Shown: positions 43,310 through 52,595, numbered from the stretch's first letter. The stretch is DNA of 64,000 nt from Hyphomicrobiaceae bacterium (GCA_016793635.1 JAEUMD010000007.1:62001-126000); one strand, 5' to 3'. Translations and numbers: made by a program. Notes: generated by a model from the letters alone, not told the origin.

Positions 43310-46108
43310 TTACTCCGCCGCGTCTGCTTCCTCGTGCGCTGGCTGGTCGATCCGCTCGATGCGGCAGGCGCAATACTTGAACTCCGGGATCTTGCCCATC
43401 GGATCGAGCTGAGGGTTCGTCAGCGCGTTGGCGGGCGCCTCCGCGAACGCGAACGGAATGAACACCATCCCCTCCGCCGTATCACGGTCCGCGCGCGCCT
43501 TGAGCGTGATCTCGCCGCGCCGGGTCGCGACGATGATCATCTCGCCCGGCTCGATGCCCATGCGCTGCATGTCGCGCGGATTGAGCCCGGCGATAGCCTC
43601 GGGCTCGAGCGCGTCGAGCGTCGTCGCGCGGCGGGACATGGAGCCCGTGTGCCAATGCTCGAGCAGACGGCCCGTGGTCAGCACCAGCGGGAACTCGTCG
43701 TCGGGCAACTCGTGCGGCGGCATCAGCGACGCCGGTACGATGCGGGCACGGCCCGACTTGGTCGGGAAGCCGCGCGAGAAGATGATCTCGTTGCCGGGCT
43801 TGTCGGGCGCGTCGCACGGGTACGTCACGGCACCCTCGCTGACGAGGCGCTGCCAGGTGATGTTCTTCAGCGATGGCATCATGTTCGCCATCTCTGTGAA
43901 CGCCTCCGAGACGTCCTTGTAACGCCACGGCAGCCCCATGCGCTGCGCGATCTCTTGAATGATCTGCCAGTCCTGGCGCGCTTCGCCGGGCGGCGAGATC
44001 ACCGGGCGGCCGATCTGCACCTGCCGGTTGGTGTTGGTGAAGGTTCCCCACTTCTCGGCATGCGCGGAAGCGGGCAGCACGATGTCTGCCTGCCATGCCG
44101 TCTCGGTCATGAAGATGTCCTGCACCACGAACAGCTCGAGCTCGCAGAGCGCCTGACGCGCCTGGCGCACGTTGGGATCGGACATCGCCGGGTTCTCACC
44201 CATGATGAACATGCCCTTGACGAGGCCTTCGTGGATCGAATGCATGATCTCGATGACCGTGAGGCCGCGGTTGGGATCGAGCTTCGTATTCCACAGGATC
44301 TCGTATTTCTTGCGCGTGTCCTCGTCCTCGACAGAGATGTAGTCGGGGAAAACCATCGGGATGAGGCCAGCGTCGGAAGCACCCTGCACGTTGTTCTGAC
44401 CGCGCAAGGGATGCAGGCCCGTGCCCGGCCGGCCGATCTGACCGGTGATGAGCGCGAGCGAGATGAGGCAGCGCGAGTTGTCGGTGCCGTGGGTGTGCTG
44501 TGACACGCCCATGCCCCAGAAGATGATCGACGCTTTCGATCGCGCATAGAGGCGAGCGACCTCGCGGATCACCTCCGCGTCGATGCCGCAAACGGGCGCC
44601 ATGCGCTCGGGGCTGAACGCGCGCACCTTCGAACGCAGGGCGTCGTAGCCGTCCGTGTTGGCCTGCACATACTGCACATCGACCATGCCTTCCTCGATGA
44701 TGGTGTGCAGCATGGCGTTGAGCAGCGCGACGTCGTGCGCCGGCTTGAAGTTCAGAACGTGGGTCGCATACCGGGCAATGCCAGAGTGCTGGCCGCGCGG
44801 GTCCATGACGATCAGGTTGGCGCCACGCGCCGCGGCCTGTTTCAGATAGGTTGCCGCGACCGGGTGGTTTTCCGCCGGACGGGCGCCGATGACGATGATC
44901 GTCTCGGCGTCCTTCGCTGCCGTGAACGGGGCGGTCACCGCGCCCGAGTTCACGCCTTCCATCAGCGCCGCGACCGACGAGGCATGGCAGAGCCGCGTGC
45001 AATGATCGACGTTGTTGGTGCCGAAGCCCTGACGGACGAGCTTCTGGAACAGATAGGCTTCCTCGTTCGAGCCTTTCGCCGAGCCGAGACCGGCGAGCGC
45101 CGAGCCGCCCCACGTGTCGCGAATGCGCTTGAAGCCGTTCGCCGCCTTGTCCAGTGCCTCTTCCCAGGTCGCCTCACGGAACACTTCCAGGATCTCGTCG
45201 CGCGTGCGCGGAATGAGGCACTCGCGCTTCGGCATGCCCTCCTTGCGGATCAGCGGCTTGGTGAGACGGTCGGGATGGTGGATGTAGTCGAAGCCGAAGC
45301 GGCCTTTCACGCACAGCCGGTTCTCGTTGGCCGGACCGTCGCGCCCGTCGACGTAGAGGATCTTCTCGTCCTTGACGTGCACGGTGGTCTGGCAGCCGAC
45401 GCCGCAATAAGGGCAGATCGTATCGACGCTGTGGTCCTCGTAGGCGACACGCTTGCCGGTGGCCTTGTCGAGGAGGTTGCCTTCCATGAGCGCGCCGGTC
45501 GGGCAGGCTTGGACGCACTCGCCGCAGGCGACACACGTGGAAGAACCCATCGGATCGTCGAAGTCGAACACGACCTTGGCCCCATGCCCGCGGTAGGCCA
45601 TGCCGATGACGTCGTTCATCTGCACTTCGCGGCAAGCGCGAACACAGAGGTTGCAGTTGATGCAGGCGTCGAGATTGACGGCGATCGCCGCGTGCGAGTT
45701 GTCGGCGGCGGGCCGCTCGGCGCTCGGCATCCGGCTGACGGGCGCGACGCCCATGCGATCCACCCACGACCAGAACTTGGACTTCGGATCGTGGCTCGTT
45801 TCGCGCGCCGGTTGATCGGCGAGCAGCAGCTCGAACACCATCTCGCGCGATTTCTTCGCCCGCTCGGATGCGGTCTTCACCTTCATTCCGCTCGCGGCCT
45901 TGCGCTGGCACGAGGCGGCGAGAACCCGCTCACCCTCGATCTCCACCATGCACGCGCGGCAGTTGCCATCGGCGCGGTAGCCCGGCGCCGGGTGATAACA
46001 CAGGTGCGGAATCGACGTTCCATGGCGCTTGGCGACCTGCCAGATGGTTTCACCAGGCGCGGCCTCGACCTCGACACCATCGAGCAGGAATTTGATCTTG
46101 TCCGTCAT
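43310..46108 (-). CDS. NAD-dependent formate dehydrogenase, catalytic (alpha) subunit
   Basis: A 932-residue molybdenum- or tungsten-bis-MGD enzyme oxidising formate to CO2. Order of domains: N-terminal [2Fe-2S] (HLCYHPAPGYRADGNCRACMVEIEG), a His-Cys cluster region, two ferredoxin [4Fe-4S] motifs (CINCNLCVRAC near 149, CVACGECVQAC near 191), the MopB cluster CPYCGVGC near 230, and the catalytic domain with C374 in TRLCHASS as the metal-ligand cysteine. NNVQGASDAGLIPMVFPDY and the C-terminal GRLLEHWHTGSMSRR are MGD-binding regions. It lies 86 bases after the beta subunit gene; the operon ends with a strong terminator. Confidence 0.94.
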   Translation of the reverse strand: MTDKIKFLLDGVEVEAAPGETIWQVAKRHGTSIPHLCYHPAPGYRADGNCRACMVEIEGERVLAASCQRKAASGMKVKTASERAKKSREMVFELLLADQPARETSHDPKSKFWSWVDRMGVAPVSRMPSAERPAADNSHAAIAVNLDACINCNLCVRACREVQMNDVIGMAYRGHGAKVVFDFDDPMGSSTCVACGECVQACPTGALMEGNLLDKATGKRVAYEDHSVDTICPYCGVGCQTTVHVKDEKILYVDGRDGPANENRLCVKGRFGFDYIHHPDRLTKPLIRKEGMPKRECLIPRTRDEILEVFREATWEEALDKAANGFKRIRDTWGGSALAGLGSAKGSNEEAYLFQKLVRQGFGTNNVDHCTRLCHASSVAALMEGVNSGAVTAPFTAAKDAETIIVIGARPAENHPVAATYLKQAAARGANLIVMDPRGQHSGIARYATHVLNFKPAHDVALLNAMLHTIIEEGMVDVQYVQANTDGYDALRSKVRAFSPERMAPVCGIDAEVIREVARLYARSKASIIFWGMGVSQHTHGTDNSRCLISLALITGQIGRPGTGLHPLRGQNNVQGASDAGLIPMVFPDYISVEDEDTRKKYEILWNTKLDPNRGLTVIEIMHSIHEGLVKGMFIMGENPAMSDPNVRQARQALCELELFVVQDIFMTETAWQADIVLPASAHAEKWGTFTNTNRQVQIGRPVISPPGEARQDWQIIQEIAQRMGLPWRYKDVSEAFTEMANMMPSLKNITWQRLVSEGAVTYPCDAPDKPGNEIIFSRGFPTKSGRARIVPASLMPPHELPDDEFPLVLTTGRLLEHWHTGSMSRRATTLDALEPEAIAGLNPRDMQRMGIEPGEMIIVATRRGEITLKARADRDTAEGMVFIPFAFAEAPANALTNPQLDPMGKIPEFKYCACRIERIDQPAHEEADAAE

Positions 46109-46194
46109 GACACCGTCTTTCGCGGTTCTCGTCGTTCAGGTTATCCGCGGCACCGGCCTCATCGGCATGTCCGGCGTCGGGATGCGGAATGAAA

Positions 46195-47991
46195 TCAGCC
46201 GAGGTCCTCGGGGAAGAACTTCAGCACCGACTGGAGCGGATTGGAAGCCGCCTGCCCAAGGCCGCAGATGGACGCATCACGCATCACCTGGCTCAGATCG
46301 TCCAGCAGCGGCTTGTCCCAAGATTTGGCGCCCATCAGCTTCACGGCCTTCTCGGTACCGGCACGGCAAGGCGTACATTGCCCGCAGCTCTCGTCCTCGA
46401 AGAAGCGCATCAGGTTGAGGGCCACGGACTTCATGTCGTCCTTGTCCGACAGGATCACAACCGCATGGCTGCCGACGAAGCAGCCATGTTTCTCAAGCTG
46501 CCCAAAATCGAGGGGAATGTCCGCCATCGAGGACGGCAGGATACCACCCGAGGCGCCGCCCGGCAGGTAGCCCTTGAACGCATGTCCGTCGAGCATGCCA
46601 CCGCACAGCTCGATCAGCTCTGCGGCCGTCGTTCCCGCAGCCGTCAGAACGACGCCCGGGGTCTTGACGCGCCCCGACACGGAGTAGGAGCGAAGCCCCT
46701 TCGCGCCGTTCTTCCCTTGCGAGGCGAACCAGGACGAGCCCTTCGCCAGGATCGACGGAATCCAGTAGAGCGTCTCGACGTTGTTGACGAGCGTCGGCCG
46801 GCCGAAGATGCCGACCTCGGCGACATATGGCGGCCGCTGGCGCGGCAGGCCGCGCTTGCCCTCGATGCTTTCGATCATAGCGCTTTCCTCGCCGCAGATG
46901 TAAGCGCCCGCGCCACGCCGCACCTGGATCTTGGTGTGCCGCATCAGGCCAGCCGCCTCCACCTTGGCGAGCTCCGTCGCAAGGATCTCGCGCACCGCCG
47001 GATACTCGTCACGCATGTAGATGAAGACCTGCTCGGCCTCCACCGCCCACGCTCCGATCAGCATGCCCTCGATGAAGGCGTGCGGACGCGTTTCGAGGTA
47101 GTGACGATCCTTGAACGTGCCGGGCTCGCCCTCGTCGCCGTTGACCGCCATGAGGCGCGGGCCCTTGTAGCCGCGCACGAACGTCCACTTGCGGCCGGTC
47201 GGGAAGCCAGCACCGCCGAGCCCGCGCAAACCACCGTCGGAAAGTGTGGTGATGACGCTGTCGACACTGCGCTCGCCGCCGAGGCATTGCTTCAGCACCG
47301 CGTAGCCACCGTCGGCGGTGTAACTTTCGAACGTCTGATAGTCGGGGATGGTCGCGTGCGAACGGCCGTGCTCCACCTGAGACTTGATCTTGTCGACCGT
47401 CGCATGATCGACGTGGGCGTGACCGACATGCACGGCCGGCGCCGTATGGCACGAACCGAGGCAGGGCGCGCGCAGCACGCGCACGTTCTCCATGTCCTCG
47501 GCACCGAGCGCAGCCAGAAGCTCCTCGGCACCGGCCATCATGCACGAGAGAGAATCGCATACGCGGATCGTATGCTCGGCGGGCCGCGGCTCGCCGTCAG
47601 AGATCACGTCGAAGTGCGCATAGAACGTCGCCACTTCGTAAACCGCCGCCATCGGCATGCGCATCAGCTCGCCAAGCGCTTGCAGATGGCCGACCGGGAG
47701 ACAGCCCTCCTTGTCTTGAATCTTGTGCAGGTTCTCGATCAGCATGTCGTGGGTATGCGGCCCGGGACCGACGATCTGCGCGACGGCCTGTCGCTCGTCG
47801 TCTTTCAGCAATCGGCCCTTCGGGAAGATCAGCGCCTTGCGCCGCCCGGCACCGGGATGGGGAGAACGCTTGCCGCCCTCCCACGGCTCGCCGCCAAACC
47901 CGCCGGATGCGTTGCCGGCGCCCGTGGCATGATTGCGGCCGAAGCCACTCGCGTTGTCGCTCGTCACCGATGATGTCCTTCCGACCTGCAT
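46195..47991 (-). CDS. NAD-dependent formate dehydrogenase, beta subunit (NuoE-NuoF fusion)
   Basis: A 598-residue diaphorase subunit. Residues about 60-190 are NuoE-like: a thioredoxin-fold [2Fe-2S] site with C-DSLS-C and C-LGS-C. The rest is NuoF-like: FMN/NAD site GLRGLGGAGFPTGRKW, GDEGEPGTFKDR, GAGAYICGEESAMIESIEGKRG, and the [4Fe-4S] motif ESCGQCTPCRAG with a further Cys in SICGLGQ. A fused NuoE-NuoF beta subunit is the FDH1 architecture known from methylotrophs, where the metal is tungsten. The first ~60 residues are low-complexity. The start at 47991 is the best ATG, with a weak ribosome site. Confidence 0.93.
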   Translation of the reverse strand: MQVGRTSSVTSDNASGFGRNHATGAGNASGGFGGEPWEGGKRSPHPGAGRRKALIFPKGRLLKDDERQAVAQIVGPGPHTHDMLIENLHKIQDKEGCLPVGHLQALGELMRMPMAAVYEVATFYAHFDVISDGEPRPAEHTIRVCDSLSCMMAGAEELLAALGAEDMENVRVLRAPCLGSCHTAPAVHVGHAHVDHATVDKIKSQVEHGRSHATIPDYQTFESYTADGGYAVLKQCLGGERSVDSVITTLSDGGLRGLGGAGFPTGRKWTFVRGYKGPRLMAVNGDEGEPGTFKDRHYLETRPHAFIEGMLIGAWAVEAEQVFIYMRDEYPAVREILATELAKVEAAGLMRHTKIQVRRGAGAYICGEESAMIESIEGKRGLPRQRPPYVAEVGIFGRPTLVNNVETLYWIPSILAKGSSWFASQGKNGAKGLRSYSVSGRVKTPGVVLTAAGTTAAELIELCGGMLDGHAFKGYLPGGASGGILPSSMADIPLDFGQLEKHGCFVGSHAVVILSDKDDMKSVALNLMRFFEDESCGQCTPCRAGTEKAVKLMGAKSWDKPLLDDLSQVMRDASICGLGQAASNPLQSVLKFFPEDLG

Positions 47992-48038
47992 GTTTGTTCT
48001 TGGTTGCGTTCGCTCGCCGCCGGTTGGCGCGGACCGGC

Positions 48039-49235
48039 TCAAGGCGGACGTTTGGCCGCCTCGACGGCGTTGCGGGACGCGGCGGCCATGTCGCTCGCGC
48101 CCTGATACGCGACGCCATTGTTCGCGAGAACAGTGGCCGCGAACGCCGCGTTGTTTCCAGCCATACGCACCACGATCGCCGGCTTGTGCGCCGAGCGGCG
48201 AAGTGCGATGCCGACGCCCTCTGCAATCGTATCGCATGGCTGCATGCCGCCACCGTGAACGTTCACGAGGATCACCCGAACCTTCGGATTGGCAAGGATC
48301 AGCTCGACGCCATAGGCGACATCGAGGCTCGTCGCCGTCGTCCGGATGTCCATGAAGTTCGCGGGCTGACCGCCGGCATCGACGATCGCATCGAGCGTCG
48401 CAAGCGCGAGGCCCGCTCCGTTGACGACGAGGCCGACGTCGCCATCCATGCGCTGGTAGTTGATGTGGTGACGGTCAGCGCCGAGCACCACCGCATCCCC
48501 CTCCTCCGCCTCGACTGCGGCGGCGAGCGCCGCGAGTGCCGGATGGCGGATCAGCGCATTGTCATCGATGGTGATCTTCGCATCGAGGGCGACGAGGTCA
48601 CCATCCCACGTCACCGCCAGCGGATTGATCTCGACCTGCGTCGCGTCGAGCGCAACGGCCAGCGAGGCCATACGGCGGAAGATGGTCGCGGCCTTCTCCG
48701 CGACGCCACCGTCGAGGCCGATGCTCGCCGCCATTCCAGCGAAATCGCCCTCCGCGCCGTCGCGGGTGATCGTGAGCGGGGCACGGCGGATGAACTGCGC
48801 GTCCTGCTTGGCGCGCGCCTCGATGGCCGAGCCGCCGGCCGGCGCGGCCATCAGTGAAAGTTGCCCCGTCACCCGGTCGAGGAATACGGCCGCATAGAGC
48901 GCCTGCATCGCCTCGATCGCTTCTTCGATCAGCACCCAACGGACTTTTTCGCCGGAATTGGCTGCGTCCGCCAGCCCACCACCCGCGCGTGAAATCCGCG
49001 AATCGAGCAGCAGGCGTGCGGTCTCGCCGACACCCTCCGGAGAGGCGGAGAACCGCACACCGCCAGCGGCGAGACGGTCGGTGGACCGCACCTGGGCCTT
49101 GACGGCAAAGCGGGGGAACGAAAGGCGCCGCGCCACCCGCTCGGCGTCGGCGGCACTATCGGCGATCCGCCCCCTCGGAACGGGCACGGCGAATCGGGTC
49201 AGGAGTTCCTTGGCTTGGAACTCTTGCAGATTCAT
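48039..49235 (-). CDS. Orphan succinyl-CoA ligase beta-like ATP-grasp protein
   Basis: A 398-residue protein clearly related to SucC/MtkA: MNLQEFQAKELLTRFAVPVPRG, VALDAKITIDDNALIRHP, GDVGLVVNGAGLALATLDAI, GGQPANFMDI, ILVNVHGGG. It departs at key places: the AGGRGKAGG nucleotide loop is VRSTDRLAAGG here, and the F-G-G-I-x-R-C-D loop is HGGGMQPCD. No alpha subunit (SucD, carrying the phospho-His) is adjacent. It is 47 bases upstream of the FDH beta gene and probably the first gene of that operon. It may activate an acid to its CoA ester for the lyase module, or pair with an alpha subunit elsewhere. Substrate unknown. Confidence 0.8.
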   Translation of the reverse strand: MNLQEFQAKELLTRFAVPVPRGRIADSAADAERVARRLSFPRFAVKAQVRSTDRLAAGGVRFSASPEGVGETARLLLDSRISRAGGGLADAANSGEKVRWVLIEEAIEAMQALYAAVFLDRVTGQLSLMAAPAGGSAIEARAKQDAQFIRRAPLTITRDGAEGDFAGMAASIGLDGGVAEKAATIFRRMASLAVALDATQVEINPLAVTWDGDLVALDAKITIDDNALIRHPALAALAAAVEAEEGDAVVLGADRHHINYQRMDGDVGLVVNGAGLALATLDAIVDAGGQPANFMDIRTTATSLDVAYGVELILANPKVRVILVNVHGGGMQPCDTIAEGVGIALRRSAHKPAIVVRMAGNNAAFAATVLANNGVAYQGASDMAAASRNAVEAAKRPP

Positions 49236-49479
49236 GCTCCGGCGCTCCGCTCCCGCGCGGTCCAGAACCGCGCATCTGGTTTCTTCTTTTCTTGCGCGCC
49301 CGCTTCTACATCGTCCCCCTGTCCGCCGCGTCACCCAAACGGGTGGGCGCAGGAGACCTGGGCATCATGAGAAAGCGAACCGACGATGACTTACCGCACC
49401 TAAGGACAAACCAGCTCGAAGCGGCTGATCGCGGAACTCCAGAAAACCAGGATCCACAGCGATTACAAGTCGTCAACAC

Positions 49480-49489
49480 TGGTATACCA
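49480..49489. promoter_or_regulatory. GntR/FCD-type operator candidate 1
   Basis: TGGTATACCA, a perfect 10-base palindrome identical to the core site bound by many FCD-subfamily GntR regulators. It lies 245 bases upstream of the SucC-like gene and 427 bases before gntR. Confidence 0.55.
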
Positions 49490-49750
49490 CAGCCCGGCGG
49501 GTGGGGTGAGCGTCTTCCTCGACGCGCGCGATCAACTTTGGGATGCACGCTTCTCGGTCGCTCTGCACTTTTCGCGGGCCAGCCATGAGCATCCTGCCGC
49601 TGATCCCGTTGATGTTTGGGTTGTTAGAGAGGCGGCACCCGTCGCCAGCGAAACCAATGCGGAACACAACCGCGAAAGGCTGGATGACCCGAAGGGCTGA
49701 TACTATAGTGCCGTTCCCTGCCCGATCTGGTGTTGAAGAGCCGCCCACCT

Positions 49751-49767
49751 TGGCATATGGTATGCCA
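49751..49767. promoter_or_regulatory. GntR/FCD-type operator candidate 2
   Basis: TGGCATA-TGG-TATGCCA, a perfect 7-3-7 inverted repeat that also contains the FCD-like core TGGTATGCCA. It lies 149 bases upstream of the gntR start, suggesting autoregulation and control of the downstream lyase/transferase operon. Confidence 0.6.
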
Positions 49768-49916
49768 GAAGTGATGCCGTCCACCGGATCCCTCTCGAAC
49801 TCTCGCGCGCCGTCACCGCCATTCAATCGGGCCGCGCCGCGAAGCGAGTGCTAACGGAGGGCGCCCCACGGCAACGACACACGGCTCACGACTTCCACCG
49901 GAACGGGAAGCTTCGC

Positions 49917-50603
49917 ATGGACATGCAGAAGACGAGCCTCAACATCGTCCCGATCGGCGAAAGCCAGAGTCTCAAGACGCGTGCCTACGAGGCGTTGAAG
50001 GCCGCGATCGCCGAGATGAACATCTATGACGACAACGCCGTGCTTCGCCTCGACGAGCGCGACCTCTCGGCCCGCTTCGGCATCTCGCGCACGCCGCTTC
50101 GCGAGGCACTGGCCCAGCTCGACCAGGAGGGGTTGGTTCGCGTCGTCGCCCGCCGGGGCATTTTCATCGTCAGGAAGACGAAGGCCGAAATTCTCGACAT
50201 GATAACGGTGTGGGCCGCGCTCGAGAGCATGGCCGCGCGCCTCGCAGCAGAGCATACGCCGCCCGAGAGCCTGACGGAGTTGCGCCAGCTCACCGACCCC
50301 TACGACGACGTCAGCCGCAAGATGGGTGAATACTCGGACGCCAATATTCGCTTCCATCAGGCGATCCTGAGAGCCAGCGGCAACCCGCTCATCGGTGACA
50401 TCGCCGACGGGCTCTTTCTTCATGTCCGCGCCATCCGCAACCGCACCATTTTCGAAAAGGACCGTGCCCAGCGCTCGATCGTCGATCATCGCCAGATCGT
50501 CACGGCGATCTCCGAGCGCGACGGCGATCTAGCCGAGCGGCTGGTGCGGGAGCACACGCTGCGACTGAGAGCTCACGTCGAACAGCACGTCGACATTCCC
50601 TGA
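49917..50603 (+). CDS. GntR family transcriptional regulator, FCD subfamily
   Basis: A 228-residue regulator from the ATG at 49917 (GGGAAG seven bases upstream). The N-terminal winged helix is SLKTRAYEALKAAIAEM...LDERDLSARFGISRTPLREALAQLDQEGLVRVVARRGIFIV. The C-terminal FCD ligand domain has NIRFHQAILRASGNPLI and VDHRQIVTAISERDGDLAERLVREHTLRLRAHV, with the His/Asp residues that bind metal and carboxylate ligands. FCD regulators usually respond to organic acids. It lies 80 bases upstream of the ThDP lyase gene and probably senses that pathway's acid substrate. Confidence 0.93.
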   Translation: MDMQKTSLNIVPIGESQSLKTRAYEALKAAIAEMNIYDDNAVLRLDERDLSARFGISRTPLREALAQLDQEGLVRVVARRGIFIVRKTKAEILDMITVWAALESMAARLAAEHTPPESLTELRQLTDPYDDVSRKMGEYSDANIRFHQAILRASGNPLIGDIADGLFLHVRAIRNRTIFEKDRAQRSIVDHRQIVTAISERDGDLAERLVREHTLRLRAHVEQHVDIP

Positions 50604-50683
50604 CGTTCGCGAAACGCCAGCCGACACGGCAAGACACAAACAACAAGAACAAACAAGAATCCCGACCTAGAGGAGGAATAGAC

Positions 50684-52441
50684 ATGGCGGCAACCGGTGC
50701 AGCCGAGGCGAAGATCGCCACGACGACGGCCGAGGATACGCTGAAGCGCAAGAGCACGGATCCCAACGTCGTCTCGGGCGGGCGCCTGGTCGCCAAGGCC
50801 CTCAAGAACGAAGGCGTCGATACGATCTTCACGCTCTGCGGCGGTCACATCATCGACATCTACGACGGCTGCATCGACGAGGGCATTCGCGTCGTCGACG
50901 TCCGACATGAGCAGGTCGCCGCGCACGCCGCCGACGGCTACTCGCGCCAGACCGGAAAGCTCGGCTGCGTCGTCACCACCGCCGGCCCAGGCTGCACGAA
51001 CGCCGTCACTGGCGTCGCCACGGCGTTCCGTTCCGAAAGCCCGATCATCCACATCGGCGGCCAGTCCTCGCTCACCCAGCACAAGATGGGCTCGCTGCAG
51101 GATCTGCCTCACGTCGACATGATGACCCCCATCACCAAGTTCGCGTCAGGCGTCTTCTCGACCGATCGCGTCGCCGACATGATCTCGATGGCCGCGCGCG
51201 AGTGCTACGCAGGCGCCTACGGTCCCTCCTACCTCGAGATCCCGCGCGACGTGCTGGACGCCGAGATCCACCTCGACAAGGCGCGTATCCCCAAGCCCGG
51301 ACACTATCGCGCCTCGGGCCGTTCCATCGGCGACCCGGCCGACATCGAGCGGCTGGCCGAGATCATCAACAAATCCAAGCGTCCGGCCGTGCTGTTCGGT
51401 CAGCAGGTCTGGATGTCCGGCAGCCACCAGGAAGCGATCGACTTTGTTCGCGCGCTCGACGTACCGGCCTACCTGAACGGCGCCAGCCGCGGCATGCTGC
51501 ACCCCGACGACCCGCACCACTTCGACCGCACGCGCAGCTTGGCGTTCAAGGACGCCGACGTCCTCCTCATCATCGGTACGCCGTTCGATTTCCGCATGGG
51601 CTACGGCAAGCGCATCTCGGTGCCGACGCTGGTGCAGATCGACATGGACTACCGCACGGTCGGCAAGAACCGCGACATCTCGCTCGGTCTCGTTGGACAT
51701 CCGGGCGCCATCCTCTCGGCGGTTGCAGCGGCTATCTCGGCCGGTCCTGACGCTGCGGCGCGCCAGGAGCGTCAGCAGTGGATGAAGAAGCTGCGCCAGG
51801 CCGAGGGCATCGCGCTCGAAAAGCTGATGCCGCTGTTCAAGTCGAATCAATCACCGATCCATCCCTATCGCCTTGCCTGGGAGATCAACGAATTCCTCGG
51901 CGACGACACGATCTACATCGGCGATGGCGGCGACGTCGTCACGATCTCGGCGCAGGCGGTCCGCCCGCGCGGTCCCGGCCAGTGGATGGACCCCGGCGCA
52001 CTCGGCTCGCTCGGCGTCGGCACCGGCTTCGCGCTCGCAGCCAAGCTTGCGCATCCGAACAAGGAAGTCATGTGCCTCTATGGCGACGGCTCGTTCGGCA
52101 TGACCGCCTTCGACATGGAGACGGCGCAGCGCTTCGGCGCGCCTTATCTAGCGGTGATCGGCAACAACTCCGCCATGAACCAGATCCGCTATGGTCAGAT
52201 CGCAAAGTACGGCGAGAACCGCGGTGACATCGGCAATAAGCTCGGCGACGTCGAGTTCTCCATCTTCGCCAAAATGATCGGCGGCTATGGCGAGGAAGTC
52301 CGCGACGCCAACGAGATAGGCCCCGCACTCCAGCGTGCCCGCGAGGCGATCGCCAAGACCGGCAAGTGCGCCGTGGTCAACGTCTGGATCGACCCGCGCG
52401 AGTACGCGCCGGGCACCAAGAACCAGACGATGTACAAATAG
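50684..52441 (+). CDS. ThDP-dependent 2-hydroxyacyl-CoA lyase / oxalyl-CoA decarboxylase-like enzyme
   Basis: A 585-residue ThDP enzyme; AGGAGG precedes the ATG. The activating Glu is E76 in VRHEQVAAHAADGYSR. The Mg-ThDP motif is G467-D-G-S...N494-N495. Between them, DGGDVVTISAQAVRPRGPGQWMDPGALGSLGVG and KEVMCLYGDGSFGMTAFDMETA resemble HACL2/ILVBL much more than canonical Oxc: the Oxc segments GYIEGKPGVCLTVSAPG and NNGGIY are replaced by GYSRQTGKLGCVVTTAGPG and NNSAMNQIRYG. I infer cleavage of a 2-hydroxyacyl-CoA to formyl-CoA plus an aldehyde or ketone, with oxalyl-CoA decarboxylation as the alternative. The frc gene follows after 154 bases. Confidence 0.82.
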   Translation: MAATGAAEAKIATTTAEDTLKRKSTDPNVVSGGRLVAKALKNEGVDTIFTLCGGHIIDIYDGCIDEGIRVVDVRHEQVAAHAADGYSRQTGKLGCVVTTAGPGCTNAVTGVATAFRSESPIIHIGGQSSLTQHKMGSLQDLPHVDMMTPITKFASGVFSTDRVADMISMAARECYAGAYGPSYLEIPRDVLDAEIHLDKARIPKPGHYRASGRSIGDPADIERLAEIINKSKRPAVLFGQQVWMSGSHQEAIDFVRALDVPAYLNGASRGMLHPDDPHHFDRTRSLAFKDADVLLIIGTPFDFRMGYGKRISVPTLVQIDMDYRTVGKNRDISLGLVGHPGAILSAVAAAISAGPDAAARQERQQWMKKLRQAEGIALEKLMPLFKSNQSPIHPYRLAWEINEFLGDDTIYIGDGGDVVTISAQAVRPRGPGQWMDPGALGSLGVGTGFALAAKLAHPNKEVMCLYGDGSFGMTAFDMETAQRFGAPYLAVIGNNSAMNQIRYGQIAKYGENRGDIGNKLGDVEFSIFAKMIGGYGEEVRDANEIGPALQRAREAIAKTGKCAVVNVWIDPREYAPGTKNQTMYK

Positions 52442-52595
52442 CAACGCGCCCGCGTGAGCCCGCGTCGAGAGCCGTCACCGGCTTTCAACCCGGGCTGCGC
52501 ACACCGGCCTTCACCCCCTCGCCTGAGCGGGGCTGGATTTTCGATACAAAAATACCGCGAGAGACAGCGCGGACGCCCAAGGAGAACAAGCGACA

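Larger units (their letters stand above)
49236..49916. other. Divergent regulatory region between FDH operon and gntR
   Basis: 681 bases with no convincing gene. It contains two GntR/FCD-type palindromes (49480-49489 and 49751-49767, listed separately), one toward each divergent operon, and presumably both promoters. A TACTAT at 49699-49705 region is a weak -10 candidate for the plus strand. Confidence 0.45.

Noticed and set aside
46189-47973. A 594-codon plus-strand frame opposite the FDH beta subunit
   Set aside because: Shadow frame rich in Arg, His and Asp; the minus strand carries all NuoE/NuoF cofactor motifs.
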